In this document: positions 56,003-64,000 of the stretch, in pieces
Position numbering within the stretch: the stretch's first letter is position 1
Layout: each line of letters starts with the position of its first letter
Source: Sulfuracidifex tepidarius
Lineage (GTDB): Archaea > Thermoproteota > Thermoprotei_A > Sulfolobales > Sulfolobaceae
Direction: 5' to 3'
Length of the DNA: 64,000 bases
NCBI RefSeq assembly: GCF_008326425.1
Contig: NZ_AP018929.1
Coordinates: forward strand, 248,001-312,000
The notes under the pieces: model-generated
Database searches by the model: none
The model's input: only the letters and a program-made list of their open reading frames with translations
What the model was told of the DNA's origin: nothing
Program-made: the position numbers and the translations under genes

Positions 56003-57146
56003 CTAGATTTTCCTGATCTTTACCACATTTAGGGACTGTGCTATACTACCAGATATTGGGTCGGTTATTTGATCGCTGATCAGTTTGTTTACGTCGAATC
56101 CGTGTGACCGTACGCTACCTTTTCTTCTTTAGAGTGCCTCCCGAAACCGAAGTATGCAAACGCAGTGTCTTTCCTGATCCCGTCTGTCACTTTTACCCTG
56201 CTCTTAACCTTCTGACTTGTAGTGAGTGAGACTACCTCAACTTCGTCGTTGTCGTTTATGCTCAATTTCTTGGCAACTTCAGCGTTTATAATCAATGGGT
56301 TGTCAGGCGCTATCCTCACTAAGGTAGGTATGTCGAAGGTTATGCTGTCCTGAGTGTGATAAAGCGTGTGTCCAGTAGTGAGGAAGAACTCATCTTGGTC
56401 TCTAGGGGCTACGTTCTTCTCCACGTAAGTGGGAATCGGGTAATAGCCGTGAATCTTGAGGGTCTCGGAGTAAATCTCTATCTTTCCTGATGGGGTATTC
56501 AGGGGTTTACGATAAGGATAGACCTAGTATACATTATCTGCAAGTTTCATACAACCCTTAGAGTAAAGTTCTTCTCTATTCACGTGGAGTTGATCTAACA
56601 CTTGTTTCTCTAAAGTTTCGAAAGTGTCGTTTGACAACCCCAGCCTGTGTTCAAGCTCAAGGACGATCCACCATAGAGGCTTGGTGTCATAAATTGGGTC
56701 TATCACCTTTTGATGTATATCTACCCAAGACTCCAGCGACAAGCCCACAAGTAACGGGAGCTCGTCCCTCTCTAGGTATGTGGATTTCGCTAACACCAAA
56801 TCAGCGTACTCCGTCACGTCTGACGGCATCACGCCCACAACTACCATGAAATCAACCTTGGATAACGCTCTCCTCACCATCTCAGAGTTGGGGTCTCTTC
56901 CATCTAAGTTAGTAGCAACTACCATGAGGACGTTGATTGGATAAGGCGACCTGTGAGTATGCTTCTATATACTTCCTGAAAGGAAGCGTATGACAGAGGA
57001 TTCACCAAGTAAGGTCCTGCTGCACCCCTATCGCATATCCCCGGTTGAGGGTGTTCTCTGTTCGCCGACACCCTGACTGTTTTTCCATCTGTAGTTCCTA
57101 TTACCCCACACATGTTCTTGCACATGTAACATCTGAGAAATGCCAT
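56003..57146 (-). pseudogene. Molybdopterin oxidoreductase (DMSO reductase family) pseudogene
   Basis: The N-terminal piece MAFLRCYMCKNMCGVIG carries the [4Fe-4S] cysteines of the catalytic subunit; a middle piece (VVATNLDGRDPNSEMVRRAL, DVTEYADLVLAKSTYLERDELP) and a C-terminal piece (NPLIINAEVAKKLSINDNDEVEVVS) belong to the same family. They sit in different frames with a large part of the catalytic domain missing: about 370 codons remain of the usual 700-1000. A last frame after 56089 adds GFDVNKLISDQITDPISGSI. It resembles polysulfide, thiosulfate or tetrathionate reductases, but the surviving parts cannot decide between them. Confidence 0.82.
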
Positions 57147-57380
57147 GAGTTAATTCACCACAATAGAATTTAAATTAATTAGTGATTCTTCAAGGCAAAA
57201 ATAATGGAAAGATAGTAACTAACAACTACATGCTGGTGGAAATCGAATTCAATTAATCCCCATTTTCTTGTAACACTCTTACTTAAGTAAATTAGATATA
57301 GCGTGTAGGTAAAATAGGAAGAACTATTTTCCATGTCTTTTAAATTCAAACTTAAATAGGTCATTTCTATACCTATATCT

Positions 57381-58565
57381 ATGAACTCGAAAGCTCAATT
57401 CCTGCAAGTACTTTTAGTTATAGTTACCATGACCTTCGCTGTGAGAGCATCCAACAACATGATATCTACTACTGTACCTTTGCTTTCACGTTATTATTTC
57501 CACTTCACGCAAACTGAGGTAGGTTTAATCTCTGCAGTATTTTCACTCGGAACTTTCGTGACCAGCGGTCTCCTGAACTCCAGATTGCCTTCCTCCACCA
57601 GGAGAAAGGTATTCATAGCGTCTTCAATAGCTTACGCTGTGGTATTACCCCTTTACTACTTAGTGGGTCCCCTCACTTTGTGGCTATTGACGGGGGTCGC
57701 AGGACTTACGTTAGGTTCCGTGATGCCTAACATCATAACTTCCGCTGGTCTACTTGAGGACAGAAGAGCTAGGGAAAGGTTGCTCTCAATTTATACGTTG
57801 GCGTTAAGCGCAAGTCTAGTAGCAGGTCCGGCAATAGAGACTGCTATACTTTCTTCCTTCAGTTTAGCTGATGTCTTTCTGTTTTTCACTCCTCTCGGTG
57901 TTCTAGCGGCTTTACTGTCCTTCTTTATAAAGTTCCCGCCAGAGAGCAGAGTAGAACAGGGAAAGGTGCACGTTCTGGGTAACGTAGGCTTCAAGACTGC
58001 AGTGTTGAACATCCTAGCTTACAACATACCTTTCGCCGTGATACTAGCTTTCGGAGGAATTTACGCCGTCAGCGAGTTCCATGTTTCCTTCGCTGAGGTA
58101 ACTGGACTCTTCACTCTCTTCTTTGCAACTTCACTTGCGTCAAGGATCTACCTTTCAATAAGACCCCCAGATAGCGTTAGGCTACACGCTACTGCTGCTG
58201 TTTCTATGACAGCAGTCGGATTAAGCCTAATACTGTTTGGAGGAAACGTTTACTCCTTCGCCTTGGCACTGCTCGTACTCGGAATACCTCACGGGCTCAC
58301 CTACCCCCTGTCGGTAATATCAATAAGCAGGACATTTTCACCTTCAGAGAGGAACGCTGCAAATAGCGTCTTCTTTGCTACCATGATGTTAGTGGGAGTT
58401 GTGACGCCCTCAGCAGCTGGAGCTCTGGCTCAGATCATAGGGTTAAAGGACCTCTTCGGAGTTTTAGTTCCAGTTTTATTGTTCCTCCTAATCCTGTTAA
58501 ATAAATACGCCAAACCAGTTGACGAAATTGTGAAAAAAGAGGTAAAAGCTAGTACTAGGGCTTGA
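57381..58565 (+). CDS. Major facilitator superfamily transporter
   Basis: The protein has 394 residues and 12 hydrophobic segments, starting FLQVLLVIVTMTFAVRASNNM. Motif A is weak (GLLNSRLPSSTRRKVF), which is common in drug-efflux-like MFS. The last residues are basic (KEVKASTRA). It should export or import a small molecule with protons; the substrate is unknown. It stands alone between a pseudogene and a secreted protein. Confidence 0.85.
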   Translation: MNSKAQFLQVLLVIVTMTFAVRASNNMISTTVPLLSRYYFHFTQTEVGLISAVFSLGTFVTSGLLNSRLPSSTRRKVFIASSIAYAVVLPLYYLVGPLTLWLLTGVAGLTLGSVMPNIITSAGLLEDRRARERLLSIYTLALSASLVAGPAIETAILSSFSLADVFLFFTPLGVLAALLSFFIKFPPESRVEQGKVHVLGNVGFKTAVLNILAYNIPFAVILAFGGIYAVSEFHVSFAEVTGLFTLFFATSLASRIYLSIRPPDSVRLHATAAVSMTAVGLSLILFGGNVYSFALALLVLGIPHGLTYPLSVISISRTFSPSERNAANSVFFATMMLVGVVTPSAAGALAQIIGLKDLFGVLVPVLLFLLILLNKYAKPVDEIVKKEVKASTRA

Positions 58566-58649
58566 AGGAGAAAAAGAGAGGAGAGAGAAAGAAAAAGAAA
58601 GATGGATAATCGTGTATATAGGACGTATTTTCCGAAACTCCTTTTTTGT

Positions 58650-59561
58650 TTACATTTTTACATAGATTGGATCTCCACTTTTCATAAGGAATGCTATAAC
58701 GAAAAGCGAAGTTGTCTCAGTGTTCACGTTCCCTTCAGGTATAACGTGACCGTTAAAGACCTCGTAACAAGTGAAGAATCCCCCTATGGAGGACTGAAGA
58801 TGGTACGATATGTTATATATTTCGCTCATTTCTGGTTCAAAGGATGACGCAAAAGAGGAATTCGTTGAGTTGATGTATTTCCACGCTATGATAGCCAGAG
58901 CTAGCTTATAGGAGGAATACTTACCGTTATAACTATCGTCCATGAATCCGTAACCGTTCCAGAAGTTCATTCCGTCTGAGAAGGCTTGTTCTGCTAAGGT
59001 CAGGTTTCCGTTCTCTACCTCGTAGATCGAGTAAAGGAAGCTAGTGTCAGCGTACTCGTACCAGGAAAGATAAGGCATGGACGAGTTCGAGAAAGAGCAT
59101 GTAACCACGTTTCCGTTAAGTATCTCTAGAGAAGGGTCATGGAATTTCCAGGTGAAGTTGTGGATCCCGTCTAAAGGAAGATAAGGAGATAAACTCACTT
59201 TTCCGTAAAAGTTAATTTGAGGTGACTGGTTAAGATATCTCAAGGCAATGTCAGCCAAGAAGTTGTCACTTTCTAGATAATAAGTTGATGAATACGGACA
59301 TTCAGCGTAAATGTGAAGCGTTTTATTGTAAACTGTCGAATAGTAGGTCAAAGTTAACTTCATGAGCGAGTCTATCTTAGAGACATCGCTAATCTCAGAG
59401 GAGTTAATTGTCTTCGGAGTTTGTTTCATGTTGGTGTTTGTATTGGTGACTGTATCAGTGTTTCCATTTATACTGTTCTTAGGAACAGAGGCGATGGCAA
59501 TTAGTGCAATTATTAATATTATTAGAACAATAAAATATTTCTTCATCAGTTTAGTGTCCAT
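58650..59561 (-). CDS. Secreted protein with helical (alpha/alpha-like) domain
   Basis: The protein has 303 residues: a signal anchor (KKYFIVLIILIIALIAIASV), a short Thr/Asn linker, then about 250 residues rich in aromatic and N-x-S/T sites. Recurrent helix pairs (LADIALRYLNQS, YKLALAIIAWKYIN, TTSLFVIAFLMKS) and GYGFMDDSYNGKYSS recall the alpha/alpha barrel of six-hairpin glycosidases or terpenoid-cyclase-like proteins, but no catalytic motif is assigned. Probably located at the cell surface. The final tail may cut the fold short. Confidence 0.6.
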   Translation of the reverse strand: MDTKLMKKYFIVLIILIIALIAIASVPKNSINGNTDTVTNTNTNMKQTPKTINSSEISDVSKIDSLMKLTLTYYSTVYNKTLHIYAECPYSSTYYLESDNFLADIALRYLNQSPQINFYGKVSLSPYLPLDGIHNFTWKFHDPSLEILNGNVVTCSFSNSSMPYLSWYEYADTSFLYSIYEVENGNLTLAEQAFSDGMNFWNGYGFMDDSYNGKYSSYKLALAIIAWKYINSTNSSFASSFEPEMSEIYNISYHLQSSIGGFFTCYEVFNGHVIPEGNVNTETTSLFVIAFLMKSGDPIYVKM

Positions 59562-59877
59562 AAATCGATTTTAGTTACAACTTTTAAAAATCGAGCCTCG
59601 AGTCTCTTGATAGGAATAAGACGACCTTCCGTGGATGTCCTCTACCTCTCTCTTTCACTTCTTTAGCGGTTTAAAAAGGAAAACTCAGGGTTACGACTCT
59701 AGTTAAAACTCAGGTCATTTAAATCCTTAAATTTCCAATTAAGTATAATGAGGTGAAAGACATACATATATATAGTAATGAATAGGAAAACTGCGTTTTT
59801 AGTTAGGCCATGGAAACTCACATTATCGAGTGTATGTCTCAATTCTCTATTAAGTGAAAGTATACGGTAGCGTCTTC
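59562..59877. other. Intergenic region, no gene recognised
   Basis: AT-rich spacer with no coding-like frame. Confidence 0.4.
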
Positions 59878-60957
59878 TTATCTCTCAACTATCTTCCTCA
59901 CGTTCTTCTCGAAAGGCGGGTAAATTATTCCGTTTTCCGTTATTATTCCAGTAACATATTTAGGAGGGGTGACGTCAAAGACGGGGTTATAGACCTCTAC
60001 CTCGGCTGGGGCCACAGGGACGCCCCTTATGTACCTTACCTCGTTTGGATCCCTCTCCTCTATTTTGACATCTTCAACCCTGTTCTTCATGTCGAACGTA
60101 GACGTTGGAGCTAAAGCAAAGAAAGGAATCCCCATCTCATGCGCTATCACTGCTTCCTTGAAAGTGCCTATCTTGTTGTAAACGTGGCCGTCGCTCAGTA
60201 TCCTGTCTGCTCCCACCATGACAGATTGCACCATTCCCTTGTACATGACCAGACCTACAGCTGTGTCAGTGATGAGGGTCGTCTTCACACCGTCTGTCAT
60301 CAGCTCGTACACCGTGAGTCTGCTTCCCTGCAGCCAAGGTCTTGTCTCTGGGGCGAAGACGGATACGTCCATACCCAAGGCGTGGGCCAACTTCACTGGC
60401 GCGAGCGCAGTACCGAGACCAGTACCGGTAGCGAGCCCTCCAGCGTTGCACTGGGTTAGGACAGCGTCCCCGCTATTTATTTTCTCGAGGCCGTAAATTC
60501 CCATCTTGAGTTCAGCTTCTAGTTCCTCCTCGAACACGGAGTTGGCCTCTCTCTCCATGAGCTCCCTGAGCTCGTTGACGTCCTTCACCTCTCCCTGCTC
60601 AACAGCCAAGTTCGCCTTCTCGAGCATCCTAGATGTGGCCCAGGACAAGTTAACTGCAGTAGGTCTGGCAGAATCTAGAACGGCCTTAGCTTTCCTCATG
60701 GAGGAAATTGCCTCATCTAAGTTGTCCCCCCTCACTGAGAGGACCATTCCGTAGGAAGCCGTAATTCCTATAGCCGGTGCGCCCCTAACTTGCATGTTCT
60801 TTATACTCGAAGCCACTCCCTCCGGGTCTGTCAGTTTCACCCACACGGTCTGAAAGGGTAAGAGGGACTGGTCCAAGAGCAGAAGAGAGTCCTTTTTCCA
60901 TTCTATTGGTTTTAGCTTTGGCTTGAAGGCGTTTTTAGCCTCTTCTAGAGTAACCAC
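59878..60957 (-). CDS. mtnA: S-methyl-5-thioribose-1-phosphate isomerase (MtnA/eIF2B family)
   Basis: The protein has 359 residues, normal length. [10 protein letters not shown] (about 59-68), [11 protein letters not shown] with the catalytic cysteine 170, the proton-handling aspartate 251 in VGADRI, and NKIGTF are the MtnA fingerprint. It converts 5-methylthioribose-1-phosphate to the ribulose form in methionine salvage. In archaea the family is close to ribose-1,5-bisphosphate isomerase, but length and active-site motifs favour MtnA. No other salvage genes lie nearby. Confidence 0.92.
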   Translation of the reverse strand: MVTLEEAKNAFKPKLKPIEWKKDSLLLLDQSLLPFQTVWVKLTDPEGVASSIKNMQVRGAPAIGITASYGMVLSVRGDNLDEAISSMRKAKAVLDSARPTAVNLSWATSRMLEKANLAVEQGEVKDVNELRELMEREANSVFEEELEAELKMGIYGLEKINSGDAVLTQCNAGGLATGTGLGTALAPVKLAHALGMDVSVFAPETRPWLQGSRLTVYELMTDGVKTTLITDTAVGLVMYKGMVQSVMVGADRILSDGHVYNKIGTFKEAVIAHEMGIPFFALAPTSTFDMKNRVEDVKIEERDPNEVRYIRGVPVAPAEVEVYNPVFDVTPPKYVTGIITENGIIYPPFEKNVRKIVER

Positions 60958-61324
60958 AGAGAGTAAAGGGAAAATGAAACAAAAAAGTTTTTGTAACTAT
61001 AGAGAACGGTTTTACCTTTATCACTTACTTTCTCGAGGACAGTTAGCAAGAGAACCGAAGATTTTACACCTTCGTTTAATAGGAAGCACCTCCTGTAAAT
61101 ATACTTCATCGGACTTTAAATAGTAAAGCAGCTTCATTTAGTATTGGCGTCTAAGGCTTATCATACCTCCCACATTGTTAGATCGTTAGCTCTCCTAGAC
61201 ATGGGACGTAGGGACCTCTTTGTGTCTCACGTTAATGTCTCAAGATCTGTGTAGACCTGAGATACAAATCTTGTCTTTTAAGGTCTGACGAAGTATAATT
61301 GCAAGATTAGTTGTTTAGGACGAA
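60958..61324. other. Intergenic region upstream of a small frame
   Basis: No gene recognised. The TATA-like GTATAATTGC (about 61292-61301) points to a start at 61325. Confidence 0.4.
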
Positions 61325-61444
61325 ATGGCAAGAAATGAGACGAGAAGCATACACGAAGATAGTTCAGAAAATTTTGCAGAAAATATAGAAGAACTGAATA
61401 CAGTTGAAGGGTTTTTAATTTTCTCCTTAATATTAATCCTGTGA
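61325..61444 (+). CDS. Possible 39-residue protein with a C-terminal hydrophobic helix
   Basis: ATG at 61325 lies about 28 nt after a TATA-like box. The frame encodes a polar, acidic N-terminus (RNETRSIHEDSSENFAENIEEL) and ends FLIFSLILIL. Its stop overlaps the GTG start of the next gene. Short and unsupported by homology, but promoter spacing and gene overlap argue that it could be real. Confidence 0.3.
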   Translation: MARNETRSIHEDSSENFAENIEELNTVEGFLIFSLILIL

Positions 61445-62445
61445 GACTTTCTATAATTTACTTCGTATTAATAACCTCCTTAGTCCTGATTGCGATGTCG
61501 TTCTTTAGCTTGGCTCATACAAACAAGTATTCCGTAGTTGCAATAAAAGACAATGATCATATTGTAGGATTAGTGTTAGACGGAGATGAACCAGCAGACG
61601 GGGTTTCTGTCATAGCTGGTAACACCACTAATGTGACTCATGATGGGTTCTTTTACCTCCCTTACCATAGAAACTTCACAGTGAAGAGCCCTTTTCTGTC
61701 CAAGACCTTCTCGCTTTCTAACGGGAACTCTCTATACGTCATCAAGGTATATGCTGCATTTAACGATTCTAAAGGAACTGTAGCTGTTGTTACTAAGGGA
61801 GACCCACTTACTTTGTTCGTGGTAACGAATGAGAGTAAGGCCGTGGTAGACGAGTGTGATTCCGGATTCGTAGAGCACTCATCAAGTACTTTTTCGGTTA
61901 GTCTTTGTAACGACGTGAGAGAAGTGAAAGTAGATAACTTAACCATTAACGTCGGTTATTTCGATCTAGTCCTGTATCAAAGTGTAAGACTTCTAGGCCC
62001 TTTCCCTCTTTTAGTTCCGCTCCTGGTTTTCTTGACTTCTTATGCTACGGACTCTAAGGTCAAGATAGTTCCTACGATCATAGGGTCTATCACACCGACC
62101 TTATCAGCGTTGTTTCCCCTTATCCTTTTCAATATCGGATACGCTAAAGTTTTCACTATAGAGGTCTTGGTACTGGAAACGCAGCTATCCTCCGTCATGT
62201 CTTTATTGCCGTCAAAATTGAAATTTATGTCCACCATATTAGCTACTGCTCTTATATCCCTTTTTGCCTTAGTCCCTAGTTTCGCTATCTTCAATATGAA
62301 TCAAGCATATCTCCTTATACCGGGAATGATATACTTCTTCCCCGTAAACGCTGTAAATCTGGAGTTAGCTGTCCTGTCAGTTATCCCTTGGATTTTGATA
62401 TATTTCTCTCTAGAAATGTTTAAAGGGACGAGAAAGAGGGCGTAG
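61441..62445 (+). CDS. Membrane protein with an extracellular N-terminal domain
   Basis: The protein has 334 residues from a GTG. A signal anchor (about 5-25) is followed by about 150 residues of beta-rich sequence with N-x-S/T sites (GLVLDGDEPADGVSVIAGNTT resembles a carboxypeptidase-regulatory-like fold), then about five membrane helices. No family is recognised. The nearby genes (a small winged-helix regulator, a membrane protein and an ABC ATPase end) lie on the other strand, so it may be a regulatory target rather than a partner. Confidence 0.6.
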   Translation: MRLSIIYFVLITSLVLIAMSFFSLAHTNKYSVVAIKDNDHIVGLVLDGDEPADGVSVIAGNTTNVTHDGFFYLPYHRNFTVKSPFLSKTFSLSNGNSLYVIKVYAAFNDSKGTVAVVTKGDPLTLFVVTNESKAVVDECDSGFVEHSSSTFSVSLCNDVREVKVDNLTINVGYFDLVLYQSVRLLGPFPLLVPLLVFLTSYATDSKVKIVPTIIGSITPTLSALFPLILFNIGYAKVFTIEVLVLETQLSSVMSLLPSKLKFMSTILATALISLFALVPSFAIFNMNQAYLLIPGMIYFFPVNAVNLELAVLSVIPWILIYFSLEMFKGTRKRA

Positions 62446-62546
62446 TTCCTTTATTTATGGGAAAAGTGAAAAAACGTGTTTTTACTGATTTCCAGAAGGA
62501 CTTCCCCCTTACATGTATCCGGACAGATAACCTTTCGTGAATTACG

Positions 62547-62870
62547 TCAACTCTTCTCCTTTAAGAACTCTCTATATCTCTCCAAATACTCGAGGTAAGT
62601 CATTATCAAGTTGGCTCCTTCCTCTGTTATCCTTATGCGCTTCTTTGGACGTCCTTCGAATATTGTAAAGCTCTTGATTAACCCCTCCTCCTCTAGGCTA
62701 TCTAAAGTGAGAGACAAGGTAGATTTACTCACTCCTAAGACGTCCTGAAGCTCCGAGAATGACGCTTCTTTCGCTCCAACTAAAGCTAAGAGTATTCCTA
62801 CCTTAGTTGTAGACGCAAAGATCGGTCTAGAAAGGAAGTCAATTATCTCCCTTATTCCACCTTTTTCCAC
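62547..62870 (-). CDS. Small winged-helix (MarR/ArsR-like) regulator
   Basis: The protein has 107 residues: helices (IREIIDFLSRPIFASTTKVGILLALVGAKEASFSELQDVLGVSKSTLSLTLDSL) with the helix-turn-helix at about 38-60, then a wing (GRPKKRIRITEEG) and a last helix for dimerisation. Its start overlaps the membrane gene at 62.85 kb by 19 nt, so both are co-transcribed. It likely represses this operon or the ABC ATPase genes. Confidence 0.8.
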   Translation of the reverse strand: MEKGGIREIIDFLSRPIFASTTKVGILLALVGAKEASFSELQDVLGVSKSTLSLTLDSLEEEGLIKSFTIFEGRPKKRIRITEEGANLIMTYLEYLERYREFLKEKS

Positions 62871-63421
62871 GAGTGTATCACCATCTTAATCCCTATTGAA
62901 GCCCATACGAGTGAAAACCCGATCAGGGAGTATGCACATATCAATGAGAATGATATGAATAAAGGAGATATCAGTAATACATAGTCAACTAGACGCGCTC
63001 TAATCTTTAGTCCTACTATCGTATATAAAGCCCAAGTCTCAGCTAAGGACATTATCAGAAATGACCTCTCTATTGGATTTATTATGGTGAAGACTGAAAC
63101 TACGTTCACAGCTATCAAGAAATATAACGAGTTTCTGAGCCCTTCTTCCATATCGTTTCCATCAATTTTTTCCATTTTTAGAATTAATTTATACGAATCT
63201 CTTATTTTAAAGAACGAATATGCTGTTGTTATAATGAGTGATATAAAAATTAAAGACATTGTTACAGAGAAGGCTTCAGACTCAAATGACATCCCAAAGT
63301 AGAGCGAGCTGTAGAACGAGGTTAAAAGGTATACCAGACCTATTGATAGTTTTATCTTCTTTATCAGTAGTTTCCTTGCTATCTCTTTGCTCTCAGCGAA
63401 CCGCATTAGGTCCTCGATCAT
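62852..63421 (-). CDS. Multi-helix membrane protein upstream of the regulator
   Basis: The protein has 189 residues with about five hydrophobic segments (about 27-45, 47-70, 92-112, 117-135, 148-178). No family is recognised. The overlap with the regulator gene and the ABC ATPase upstream suggest an exporter-type operon. Confidence 0.6.
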   Translation of the reverse strand: MIEDLMRFAESKEIARKLLIKKIKLSIGLVYLLTSFYSSLYFGMSFESEAFSVTMSLIFISLIITTAYSFFKIRDSYKLILKMEKIDGNDMEEGLRNSLYFLIAVNVVSVFTIINPIERSFLIMSLAETWALYTIVGLKIRARLVDYVLLISPLFISFSLICAYSLIGFSLVWASIGIKMVIHSWKKVE

Positions 63422-63783
63422 GTCATTTTCATGTTAATTTACTAAAATAGAATATATACTTTTCTAAAAGTAGGAGTGACCATTTCAGAGTCAAAGTCGT
63501 ACAAAGGACAGCAATGGCAATGGAGAAATGAAGAGGGTAAACGAGAAACCATGCCATATTAAGGCTCTCTCTCGAACCTTAAGGATAGGACAAAGTTAAT
63601 ATAGACTTTAAGATATAATAATTATAGCAAAAGTTATAGTATAAAGTATATTTGAACTTCAAAATCTACTAAATATATTACATTCATGTATAGTAAATCT
63701 AAACATCAACTTGTTAGGGTAAGTTTAGGGATAGAGCTCGTCTATTAACTCTACAAAATTATATACAGATAAAATAAAAACAC
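63422..63783. other. Intergenic region, no gene recognised
   Basis: AT-rich, with a T-rich/A-rich stretch near 63640-63700. No coding-like frame. Confidence 0.4.
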
Positions 63784-64000
63784 TCAAGCTAGGACTTCGA
63801 AGTTTTCGAGTATTCTCCCTTTCTCCATGAAGACTATTCTGTCCGCGATTCCTTTCAGCCATTTAATGTCGTTGCATAGCAGCAGGATCGATCTACCGTC
63901 AAATGACCAATCCTTGACAAGTTCTCTCAATAATGCCACGTTTTCCTCGTTTAACTTAGACTCTATCCTGTCAAAAACAATGTTATTTGGTTCCTTCAGC
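63784..64000 (-). CDS. C-terminal end of a degenerate ABC ATPase (partial)
   Basis: About 71 codons survive within the window, ending at TGA (63784-63786). NNIVFDRIESKLNEENVALLRELV is the Walker B/D-loop region and SILLLCNDIKWLKGIADRIVFMEKGRIL the H-loop region. Two key residues differ from the consensus: the catalytic glutamate after Walker B aspartate is arginine (FDRIES), and the H-loop histidine is asparagine (CND for the usual TH-D). It may be a non-hydrolysing partner in a heterodimer. The N-terminal half lies beyond the window. Confidence 0.7.
   Translation of the reverse strand, partial: LKEPNNIVFDRIESKLNEENVALLRELVKDWSFDGRSILLLCNDIKWLKGIADRIVFMEKGRILENFEVLA

Noticed and set aside
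1-64000. CRISPR arrays, tRNA or rRNA genes
   Set aside because: No regularly spaced direct repeats with unique spacers, no tRNA T-arm sequence and no rRNA-like GC-rich block were seen.

Overview
The window looks like chromosomal DNA of a Sulfolobales archaeon (Crenarchaeota/Thermoproteota). Reasons: many genes have a TATA-like box about 24-28 nt upstream of the start codon (leaderless transcription); there is a copper cassette of the CopT/CopM/CopA type; families typical of this order are present (DUF929, DUF1286, a NurA-HerA pair, a bipartite-type LplA, a LipS1/LipS2-like pair); arginine codons are mostly AGG/AGA; and no bacterial-style promoters stand out. The species cannot be fixed from the sequence. 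No tRNA, rRNA or CRISPR array was seen.

Layout. 0-3 kb: gene end, relict transposon tail, small winged-helix protein, serine/threonine-rich surface protein. 3.3-7.2 kb: class V aminotransferase, then a tightly coupled operon of a small protein, two radical SAM enzymes (LipS1/LipS2-like lipoyl synthase pair) and a lipoate-protein ligase. 7.6-9.3 kb: two-gene ABC exporter. 9.5-10.7 kb: zinc-finger protein and a SpoIIM-like pseudogene. 11.0-14.3 kb: copper regulator, histidine-rich chaperone and CopA ATPase. 14.5-16.5 kb: small single genes. 16.6-20.5 kb: two near-identical SPFH genes flanking three genes (coiled coil, membrane, exported), a likely membrane-associated module with mosaic gene conversion. 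20.9-28.9 kb: transporters (two MFS, one APC), EVE-domain protein, DUF1286, XdhC-like protein, double zinc-ribbon membrane protein. 29.2-35.4 kb: secreted cysteine-containing protein, divergent winged-helix regulator, membrane polyferredoxin, DUF929 thioredoxin-fold protein, interrupted by a broken tnpB element. 35.6-38.8 kb: ModA-like protein, DsrE-like protein, type IA topoisomerase. 39.4-42.8 kb: two paralogous large membrane proteins. 43.3-47.3 kb: complete CUT1-type sugar ABC importer, followed by a convergent MFS sugar-porter-like gene. 49.2-51.8 kb: NurA nuclease and HerA helicase. 52.0-57.1 kb: a decay zone with cbiZ, MFS and molybdopterin oxidoreductase pseudogenes plus another relict tnpB tail; the intact coiled-coil nuclease-like gene here carries heptad-preserving tandem repeats. 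57.4-64 kb: MFS, secreted protein, MtnA, membrane proteins, small winged-helix regulator and the end of a degenerate ABC ATPase.

The best candidates for something new are (1) the duplicated SPFH module, where blocks of perfect DNA identity alternate with sharply diverged blocks; (2) the LipS-like pair coupled to LplA and an unknown small protein; (3) a family of relict TnpB/omega-RNA-like 3' ends that share a common sequence at 0.3 and 52.7 kb; and (4) pseudogenes with single lesions (SpoIIM-like, cbiZ) that point to recent loss.
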